Origin: Nitrosopumilales archaeon
Lineage (GTDB): Archaea; Thermoproteota; Nitrososphaeria; Nitrososphaerales; Nitrosopumilaceae
Assembly (NCBI GenBank): GCA_025350175.1
Contig: JANXYF010000134.1
Span: 1-7,840, forward strand
Direction: 5' to 3'
DNA length: 7,840 nucleotides
Shown here: piece by piece, positions 1 to 4,063 of the stretch
Layout of the letters: each line of letters starts with the position of its first letter
Position numbering within the stretch: position 1 is the first letter of the stretch
The notes under the pieces: generated by a model
What the model was told of the DNA's origin: nothing
Databases searched by the model: none
What the model saw: only the letters and a program-made list of their open reading frames with translations
Program-made: the position numbers and the translations under genes

Positions 1-243
1 AAGATATAATTTTGATATGACTTCCTGAATTTTTTCAATTGACTCTGATGCAAACCATAGCATAAATTCTGCATCATCTCTTAGCCCCAATGTAGAATAT
101 GTCCTATACATTATCTGGGAATTTTTAAGAATAATTTCTACCTCTTTTGCAGATTCCTCTTTTGCAAGATCGGCCATCCAACGCCATTTTGGATCTACCT
201 TGAAGAAAGAGAAATTGAAAAAAGTTCTAGGCGGCTCACTCAT
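1..243 (-). CDS. Chlorite dismutase/HemQ-family protein, N-terminal part (runs off the left edge)
   Basis: An open frame reads leftward from an ATG at 243 through the window edge with no stop, giving 81 residues beginning MSEPPRTFFNFSFFKVDPKW. The pattern KVDPKWRWM near residues 16-23, followed by YSTLGLRDDAEFMLWF near 49-64, resembles the N-terminal half of the chlorite dismutase/HemQ superfamily, where a 'G-R-x-D-A-D/E-x-M-L-W' stretch is typical. Members are heme-binding ferredoxin-like-fold proteins. Some decarboxylate coproheme, some degrade chlorite, and many archaeal ones have no proven role. The proximal heme histidine and the distal arginine lie in the missing C-terminal half, so activity cannot be judged here. 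A TATA-like box 24-32 nt before the ATG suggests a leaderless transcript. The gene is divergent from the small membrane protein at 328. The family call is by eye and fairly likely; the function is unknown. Confidence 0.62.
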   Translation of the reverse strand, partial: MSEPPRTFFNFSFFKVDPKWRWMADLAKEESAKEVEIILKNSQIMYRTYSTLGLRDDAEFMLWFASESIEKIQEVISKLYL

Positions 244-266
244 AATGAATTAATCTTGTACTACCT

Positions 267-275
267 TATTTAAAA
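267..275 (-). promoter_or_regulatory. TATA-like box for the chlorite-dismutase-family gene
   Basis: Read on the minus strand the sequence is TTTTAAATA. Its centre lies 28 nt before the ATG at 243, the spacing expected if transcription starts at or near the start codon. No Shine-Dalgarno motif precedes this ATG, which fits a leaderless mRNA. Confidence 0.5.
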
Positions 276-295
276 TCTAATCATGTAATGATATC

Positions 296-303
296 TTAAA
301 TTA
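296..303 (+). promoter_or_regulatory. TATA-like box for the small membrane protein gene
   Basis: TTAAATTA is centred about 29 nt before the ATG at 328, so transcription would start close to that codon. It lies only about 20 nt from the opposing box at 267-275, so the 84-nt intergenic region holds two back-to-back promoters. Confidence 0.4.
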
Positions 304-327
304 GTGGGCTTAGGTGGTTTACAGCAC

Positions 328-426
328 ATGAAGCGAAATATCAAGATTATAATAGGAATTGGTTCTATTTTCGCTGCATTTGTAATCGTGATGATTATTT
401 TGGTGCTACAGGCAAACCCCCCATAA
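328..426 (+). CDS. Small single-span membrane protein, 32 residues
   Basis: ATG at 328 opens a 32-codon frame ending in TAA at 424-426. It has a basic N-terminus (MKRNIK), then an uninterrupted hydrophobic stretch from about residue 7 to 27 (IIIGIGSIFAAFVIVMIILVL), and a short tail QANPP. This is the layout of a one-pass membrane microprotein with the basic end inside. A TATA-like box sits about 29 nt upstream, and GGTGG at 312-316 is a weak ribosome-site match lying rather far (11 nt) from the ATG. The function is not recognisable. Coding is inferred from the charge and hydrophobicity pattern, the promoter spacing, and the lack of any other gene here. It could be a chance frame, because AT-rich DNA produces hydrophobic codons easily. 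Confidence 0.5.
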   Translation: MKRNIKIIIGIGSIFAAFVIVMIILVLQANPP

Positions 427-510
427 AATTACAACTAACGCCAATAGAATTCAGGGAAAAACTCAACCTTATTCATGATAAAAATATTTAAAAAAAATTA
501 GATCTAGACC

Positions 511-528
511 GGATCCATTAAATGATCC
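511..528. repeat. Short inverted repeat GGATC-N8-GATCC before the 122-residue protein gene
   Basis: Five-base arms GGATC (511-515) and GATCC (524-528) enclose the AT-rich CATTAAAT, which also holds the likely TATA-like box of the next gene. The arms are short and could be chance. If functional, the site could be an operator over the promoter. Confidence 0.2.
517..523 (+). promoter_or_regulatory. TATA-like box for the 122-residue protein gene
   Basis: ATTAAAT is centred 27 nt before the ATG at 547, consistent with leaderless transcription. A richer AT tract, ATATTTAAAAAAAA at 483-496, is an alternative box that would give a leader of about 30 nt. The choice between them is open. Confidence 0.35.
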
Positions 529-546
529 AACTATTGTTCTACAAAC

Positions 547-915
547 ATGGTAACAATTAGACATCAGCCAATAAATGAAATCGTAATTCATGAGCTTGTT
601 AAAGTCAATAGCATCGAAGATTTTCTCAGTATCAAGACCAATAATGTTCCTCTAGGCAATTCTGCTCCTCCTGCACGATGGGCTGATGGAATATTATACG
701 AGCCACAAGGTTTTCCACCCACACCTGAAATTATCAAGGACCAGATTGAGGGAAAGATCCACTTTGCTGCAATAGAATATACCGAGATGCCACAGTACAA
801 ACCATATCTTAAAAATAGCACTAACAATGTCCTTTTGCCAATAATTGATATGTCGCACAATGCTGCAACTAAACAGATTGCAATTTGGTTGAAAGGTCAG
901 ATCATTTCCAAGTAA
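547..915 (+). CDS. Hypothetical protein, 122 residues
   Basis: ATG at 547 opens a 122-codon frame ending in TAA at 913-915. I do not recognise a named family. The protein is soluble-looking, with no membrane segment, signal peptide or cysteine. A central stretch rich in Pro, Trp, Tyr and Gly (PPARWADGILYEPQGFPPTP, residues 41-60) is followed by mixed alpha/beta sequence. The end (DMSHNAATKQIAIWLKGQII) looks helical. The opposite-strand frame over the same bases has no protein-like character. The gene stands alone, with 120 nt before it and 85 nt after it, and has its own TATA-like box. It may be a lineage-restricted archaeal protein, but no function can be proposed. Confidence 0.8.
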   Translation: MVTIRHQPINEIVIHELVKVNSIEDFLSIKTNNVPLGNSAPPARWADGILYEPQGFPPTPEIIKDQIEGKIHFAAIEYTEMPQYKPYLKNSTNNVLLPIIDMSHNAATKQIAIWLKGQIISK

Positions 916-970
916 ATTTAAAAATTCACAATGTCCTGATTAGAGTAAACAGAACTTTTCATCAAAACAC

Positions 971-979
971 TTATTATTT
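971..979 (+). promoter_or_regulatory. TATA-like box for the OB-fold gene
   Basis: TTATTATTT is centred 26 nt before the ATG at 1001. No Shine-Dalgarno motif lies between it and the start, so the mRNA is probably leaderless. Confidence 0.45.
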
Positions 980-1000
980 GAAGATAGAAAATTTTCTTAA

Positions 1001-1300
1001 ATGCCAAGCATAGACCAACTGAGCAGACCACAAAATAAGCTTGAACCAGTTGAAGGAGTAATCGAAAGCATTAGTGAACCAAGAACTGTCAACCTAAAAA
1101 CAGGTGGACAAGCTCAGGTTGCAGATGCAATGTTAAAAGATGAAACAGGACAGATCAAGCTTAGTCTATGGGATGCTCAGATAAAGATGGTAAAACAAGG
1201 TTCCAAGGTCAGAATTGAAAACGGATACATTTCTACATTCAGAGGCGAAAACGCACTCAATGTCGGAAAATTTGGAAAACTAGTAGTACTAGAATTCTAG
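1001..1300 (+). CDS. Single OB-fold nucleic-acid-binding protein (SOSS-B/RPA-like)
   Basis: The 99-residue product is almost exactly one OB fold. It opens with VEGVIESISEPRTVNLK (about residues 17-33) as the first strands. Next comes the diagnostic VADAMLKDETGQIKLSLWD (40-58), which matches the 'V-x-D-x-T-G-x-I-x-x-x-L-W-D' core of RPA and human hSSB1/SOSS-B. Last is KVRIENGYISTFRGENALNVGKFGKL (69-94). Such domains bind single-stranded DNA or RNA. There is no acidic C-terminal tail, zinc finger or second OB fold, so partners or oligomerisation would be needed for long ssDNA coverage. It stops in the CTAG that also holds the stop of the opposing membrane-protein gene. The family call is confident; whether it serves replication, repair or RNA handling is not shown. 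Confidence 0.85.
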   Translation: MPSIDQLSRPQNKLEPVEGVIESISEPRTVNLKTGGQAQVADAMLKDETGQIKLSLWDAQIKMVKQGSKVRIENGYISTFRGENALNVGKFGKLVVLEF

Positions 1301-1911
1301 ATATATCTGCTAGACTGATTCTTCCCCTTTCTCCAGTCCATTACGCTAAGTACTATACCAGCAATTACCACAATAATTCCAACAATTAATAGAAATCCTG
1401 CCTCTGCTAATGGAATTATATTTTTAACAAAAGGCGAATTAGGATCAGTTAATGCTTTAGATTTTTCAGGATTCTCTGTGAATAACATTACTACTATTAT
1501 TGGTTCCTTACCTTTGTTTTCAACATTAAAGTTGTACGTATCAGCTTTGAGCACATCAAATGATTTTATGAAAATTGGGTCACCTTCAACAAATGAGCCG
1601 AATTTATCTCCAAAGATATTAGATATAGATATTCCAACATTATCATCTGGTGTATAATTCACTATGTGAACCCCCCACATCAGAGGCACTTTAGCAGCAT
1701 TGACAGTATGTGAGAACGTATACACATTACCCGCATCAATTGTAACTTTATCAGATACATTATCAAACAGGCTTTCTGGAGACGGAAAGAAATCACCATT
1801 AGTACCTTGTTCCTGCGGAATAATCGAATACGCGATAGACGCAGCCAAGATAATCATTACTGTTCCAGTAATCAAAATTACAGGTCCGCGCTTTTTCATT
1901 TTAATTGACAT
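1297..1911 (-). CDS. Membrane-anchored protein with large extracytoplasmic domain, unknown function
   Basis: The 204-residue product has a basic start (MSIKMKKRG), a hydrophobic helix at about residues 10-31, a polar, strand-rich domain at 32-170, a second membrane helix at about 171-191, and a short basic tail (DWRKGKNQSSRYI). The likely topology is both ends inside with the beta-rich middle outside the cell. The middle (VTIDAGNVYTFSHTV, SFDVLKADTYNFNVENKG) reads like a small beta sandwich. I recognise no named family, and there are no cysteines or metal motifs. The start is uncertain. GGAGG at 1913-1917 lies only 1 nt before the ATG at 1911 and 13 nt before the second ATG at 1899, and neither spacing is ideal. 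The gene ends in the CTAG shared with the OB-fold gene. Confidence 0.82.
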   Translation of the reverse strand: MSIKMKKRGPVILITGTVMIILAASIAYSIIPQEQGTNGDFFPSPESLFDNVSDKVTIDAGNVYTFSHTVNAAKVPLMWGVHIVNYTPDDNVGISISNIFGDKFGSFVEGDPIFIKSFDVLKADTYNFNVENKGKEPIIVVMLFTENPEKSKALTDPNSPFVKNIIPLAEAGFLLIVGIIVVIAGIVLSVMDWRKGKNQSSRYI

Positions 1912-1958
1912 GCCTCCAATTTTTTGTCATGCAGTATTGGTAAAGACATAACGTTACG

Positions 1959-1970
1959 AAAAAATTAATT
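1959..1970 (-). terminator. T-rich stretch: possible terminator of the coiled-coil gene, or promoter box of the next gene
   Basis: On the minus strand this reads AATTAATTTTTT, ending in six T about 31-36 nt after the stop of the coiled-coil gene. Archaeal transcription often ends at such U-rich tracts. The same AT-rich element could serve as the TATA-like box of the membrane-protein gene starting at 1911, giving a leader of roughly 25-30 nt that would include GGAGG. Both uses are inferred. Confidence 0.3.
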
Positions 1971-1994
1971 CAATATTAATTAAGCGTACAGATA

Positions 1995-2762
1995 TTACTT
2001 TCGTCTAGATTTAATTTTTCTTTTAGGTGCTTTTCTTTTAGGTGCTTTTTTTGTACGAGATTTTGTTTTTCTTTTTGCCATTTTGCGTTTAGCAGGTTTT
2101 CTGTTTGCTTTTCCTTTTCTCTTTCTTTTCTGAGCTGCAATTGCTGCCATCTTTTTTTGAACTATAGACAATGCGTTGCTTACCTGTACCTCGATCTTTT
2201 GTAGAGACTCAAATCGTGGTCTCAAGGTAGATTCTTCTTTTGTGCCAACCTTAAGATGTTCAACTAATGCAGGTTTAGCATGAATCTGTTTCTTTAGCTG
2301 TTCTTCGATCTTTGCCTTCTCCTTTTCAGTAGATTCTATCTCTTTTTCTAGTCTCATCTGGTTAGATTCCCTTTCCTTTAATTCTACATGTAATTCTGCT
2401 ATTTTTTCATCAACATACTTTAGTCGTTGAACTGCATTGGTCTTTTCTTCAGGAGCACCATATTCACTTTGTTGTTTTACCTCATCCTTTGTATTTTCCT
2501 CATGTTTTAGCCTCTCCTCAGCAGCAATCTTGAGCCTCTCAATGCTTGCTTTTTGCGAAAGATGCTGGTTAAGAACTTGACCGATATGGTCCTTTGCCCT
2601 GGTTAGATCCTCTTTTTTCTTGTCAAGAGCAGCAAGCCCTGATGATGATCTTCTTTTTTTAGAGATAGCTTCTTTTAGTTTATTTTCGACCTGTTTTCGT
2701 AATTTTGATACTTCTGCTTTTTTTATACCATAAGACTTTGAGAGTGCCTCAAGTGATGCCAT
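1995..2762 (-). CDS. Coiled-coil protein with lysine/arginine-rich, histone-H1-like C-terminal tail
   Basis: The 255-residue product starts at ATG 2762. From about residue 15 to 205 it is highly charged and mostly helical with heptad-like Leu/Ile/Ala spacing, for example RLEKEIESTEKEKAKIEEQL (137-156), as expected of a long coiled coil. A break near 100-108 (EYGAPEEKT) and another near 161-183 suggest two or three helical segments. The last 44 residues (212-255) contain 28 Lys or Arg and no acidic residue, with recurrent KRK and KAPKR units. This tail resembles histone H1 and bacterial H1-like tails and probably binds DNA or RNA by charge. There is no signal peptide or membrane helix. A plausible role is chromosome architecture or nucleoid bridging; ribosome association is an alternative. 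No named family is recognised. Confidence 0.8.
   Translation of the reverse strand: MASLEALSKSYGIKKAEVSKLRKQVENKLKEAISKKRRSSSGLAALDKKKEDLTRAKDHIGQVLNQHLSQKASIERLKIAAEERLKHEENTKDEVKQQSEYGAPEEKTNAVQRLKYVDEKIAELHVELKERESNQMRLEKEIESTEKEKAKIEEQLKKQIHAKPALVEHLKVGTKEESTLRPRFESLQKIEVQVSNALSIVQKKMAAIAAQKRKRKGKANRKPAKRKMAKRKTKSRTKKAPKRKAPKRKIKSRRK
2020..2049. repeat. Perfect 2 x 15-bp tandem repeat in the basic tail
   Basis: CTTTTAGGTGCTTTT occurs twice head to tail (2020-2034 and 2035-2049). On the coding (minus) strand it encodes the repeated KAPKR unit at about residues 239-248. The exact DNA identity points to a recent in-frame duplication within the tail. Confidence 0.85.
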
Positions 2763-2785
2763 GCGATAATGAGCTTTTGTAATCG

Positions 2786-2791
2786 ATTAAG
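2786..2791 (-). promoter_or_regulatory. TATA-like box for the coiled-coil gene
   Basis: The minus strand reads CTTAAT, with its TA-rich core 24-28 nt before the ATG at 2762. This fits a leaderless start but is a weak box. The palindrome at 2822-2836 is an alternative AT-rich element further upstream. Confidence 0.3.
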
Positions 2792-2821
2792 TTTGTGTTA
2801 TGATCAGTATTTGACATACGA

Positions 2822-2836
2822 GTTAAAAATTTTAAC
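2822..2836. repeat. Perfect 7-bp inverted repeat between divergent genes
   Basis: GTTAAAA (2822-2828) and TTTTAAC (2830-2836) are exact reverse complements around a single A. The element sits in the 157-nt gap between the coiled-coil gene (start 2762) and the rightward gene (start 2920), 59 nt from one and 83 nt from the other. It could be an operator for a dimeric regulator, or a TATA-like element usable in either direction. AT-only palindromes also arise by chance in AT-rich DNA. Confidence 0.4.
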
Positions 2837-2891
2837 ATGTTTTTGATCCATTTCCTGAAATATCAAGGCATAACAAGTGTCACCAAGTAGA

Positions 2892-2900
2892 TTTTATTTA
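2892..2900 (+). promoter_or_regulatory. TATA-like box for the 103-residue protein gene
   Basis: TTTTATTTA is centred about 24 nt before the ATG at 2920. No Shine-Dalgarno motif is seen, so the transcript is probably leaderless and this ATG is favoured over the internal Met at residue 15. Confidence 0.45.
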
Positions 2901-2919
2901 CCAAATACGTATTGAAAGC

Positions 2920-3231
2920 ATGGAATTTCATCCATCACGGTTACCAATCGCTCATTCTTTTATGATCGAGGATGAACGAAAATCTGCAGATGTGGCGGCG
3001 CAAATGGTAAGAATGGGTTTTTCAATGCAAAAAGGTGCATTCAAAGTAATCATGACAAAAGAACAAAAAGTTGCAAAGAAGATCGGGTTTACAATAATGA
3101 ATGAATTAAATTTTGGATTAAGAAAAGCAAAACAAGAACACGATGTCAGATATTGGGTATACAGTCAGGACAAAGATCATTATGCAATGGTTTTGATAAG
3201 TTCCAAAGTCATGCAAGAATTAGGTTTTTGA
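2920..3231 (+). CDS. Hypothetical protein, 103 residues
   Basis: ATG at 2920 opens a 103-codon frame ending in TGA at 3229-3231. The protein is soluble-looking, with no cysteine, signal peptide or membrane helix. Its mixed alpha/beta pattern includes a helix around 18-32 (DERKSADVAAQMVRMGF), a strand KGAFKVIMT, a basic helical stretch with KEQKVAKKIGF, and a final strand-helix unit (HYAMVLISSKVMQELGF). It recalls small archaeal proteins of unknown function; I recognise no motif. Its stop lies 4 nt from the stop of the opposing PAP2-like gene. A start at Met15 is possible but would leave the TATA-like box too far away for a leaderless mRNA. Confidence 0.8.
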   Translation: MEFHPSRLPIAHSFMIEDERKSADVAAQMVRMGFSMQKGAFKVIMTKEQKVAKKIGFTIMNELNFGLRKAKQEHDVRYWVYSQDKDHYAMVLISSKVMQELGF

Positions 3232-3235
3232 TCTA

Positions 3236-3910
3236 TCACCGATGAGTTTCATCTTTAATTTCTTTATCAAAGATAAGTTCGATCTTTAATTTCTTGGATA
3301 CAATATTGGCAATCAATATACCAAATATTACACCAGATATTACAGTTGTGGGATATTCTTGCAACAAGTATAATCTACTAATTGAGACAACTGCTGGATA
3401 GATCCACAAAAGGTAGCAGCCACGAGGAAAACGCCTAGACAGAGCATATCCAACAATAAATGCAAATATCGTAGTTCTCACAGTAGCTCCCGCAGGGAAC
3501 GTACCAGCAATCTGGCATGGCACCCCAACATCTGCCCCCGATTTAAGCGGCAGTTGAGCCCCCAAGTACTCTAGCGTTGGTTTTTCATATCCAGTATAGC
3601 ATCTCATGTAGGCTACAACCATGCTACCTACCAATAATGAAAGAAGTAGTATTAGACCAAGTCGCCTTGTTCTCTTGACTATAAACAGAATAATGCTTAC
3701 AAATATGGGATATAGTACCCATCCAAGTTCTGTGAATACACCCATGGTAAGATCTATTGTTCTATTACCTACAAGTTTTGAGATATAACTTTCAAAGCCA
3801 GTGTCATATACCAATACTATTTTTGCAACAGCAAGATAAAGTAGAATTAAAAAAGCTACTAATAGCAAGAAAAATGTTCTACTTCTTATATCGAAGATCC
3901 AATTCTGCAA
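3236..3910 (-). CDS. PAP2-fold membrane protein with substituted catalytic residues
   Basis: The 224-residue product has about six hydrophobic segments (near 12-34, 52-77, 84-101, 145-157, 165-176 and 186-205), as in PAP2-type lipid phosphatases. That family carries three motifs: KX6RP, PSGH and SRX5HX3D. Here the matching places read R103-X6-K110-P111, P139-A140-G141-A142 and S178-R179-X5-E185-X3-T189. The nucleophilic His (now Glu185), the acid His (now Ala142) and the supporting Asp (now Thr189) are therefore all changed, while the fold landmarks remain. It is probably a non-catalytic relative that may bind lipid phosphates, or a changed enzyme. Phosphatase activity should not be assumed. 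It starts at TTG, chosen because GGGAGGAG precedes it by 6 nt and no other start fits. It is divergent from pgk. Confidence 0.72.
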   Translation of the reverse strand: MQNWIFDIRSRTFFLLLVAFLILLYLAVAKIVLVYDTGFESYISKLVGNRTIDLTMGVFTELGWVLYPIFVSIILFIVKRTRRLGLILLLSLLVGSMVVAYMRCYTGYEKPTLEYLGAQLPLKSGADVGVPCQIAGTFPAGATVRTTIFAFIVGYALSRRFPRGCYLLWIYPAVVSISRLYLLQEYPTTVISGVIFGILIANIVSKKLKIELIFDKEIKDETHR

Positions 3911-3916
3911 AGAAAT

Positions 3917-3924
3917 CTCCTCCC
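3917..3924 (-). promoter_or_regulatory. Strong ribosome binding site deciding a TTG start
   Basis: The minus strand reads GGGAGGAG, 6 nt before the TTG at 3910. It closely matches the complement of the archaeal 16S rRNA 3' end and is the strongest Shine-Dalgarno motif in the window. It supports TTG as the true start of the PAP2-like gene. Confidence 0.75.
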
Positions 3925-3960
3925 AAGTATTAACATCTGTACTAAGATCGGGTATCCTAC

Positions 3961-3972
3961 CATATTAAAATC
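3961..3972 (-). promoter_or_regulatory. TATA-like box for the PAP2-fold gene
   Basis: The minus strand reads GATTTTAATATG, centred about 57 nt before the TTG at 3910. A start about 27 nt downstream would give a leader of roughly 30 nt that contains the strong GGGAGGAG site. This is a leadered gene, unlike most of its neighbours. Confidence 0.4.
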
Positions 3973-4023
3973 AAAGTACTCGTCTTTGAAGAGGTTTCCT
4001 TTGATCGTTTTCTGACTAAAAGA

Positions 4024-4029
4024 TTTTAA
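4024..4029 (+). promoter_or_regulatory. TATA-like box for pgk
   Basis: TTTTAA, within GATTTTAACC, is centred 27 nt before the TTG at 4054, so transcription may begin almost at the start codon. In that case the AGGAT at 4044-4048 would lie upstream of the RNA start and could not act as a ribosome site. Confidence 0.45.
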
Positions 4030-4044
4030 CCACATCTCAAGATA

Positions 4045-4063
4045 GGATCGACATTGAAGATCC
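4045..4063. repeat. Short inverted repeat GGATC-N9-GATCC spanning the pgk start codon
   Basis: GGATC (4045-4049) and GATCC (4059-4063) flank the TTG at 4054-4056. Similar arms flank the promoter of the gene at 547. Five-base arms are weak evidence; it could be an operator at the transcription start or coincidence. Confidence 0.2.

Noticed and set aside
476..502. 8-codon frame after the small membrane protein gene
   Set aside because: It is only eight codons of AT-rich sequence, with no supporting signal.
588..860. Minus-strand 90-residue frame opposite the 122-residue protein
   Set aside because: It has no upstream signals, and its composition is like a shadow frame. The plus-strand frame has a promoter-spaced ATG and better protein character.
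1700..1951. Plus-strand 83-residue frame with hydrophobic stretches opposite the membrane-protein gene
   Set aside because: Its hydrophobicity mirrors the opposite-strand membrane segment. It has no promoter or ribosome site of its own.
2837..2890. 17-residue plus-strand frame (MFLIHFLKYQGITSVTK)
   Set aside because: It is too short, with no promoter or ribosome site at the right distance, and it overlaps the likely promoter of the next gene.
3236..3910. Annotating this simply as a phosphatidic acid phosphatase
   Set aside because: The residues needed for the known PAP2 mechanism are substituted, so only the fold can be supported.
3911..4053. Possible small RNA or riboswitch between the PAP2-like gene and pgk
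   Set aside because: No stable long stem is visible beyond 5-bp arms. The region is explained by two divergent promoters and a ribosome site.
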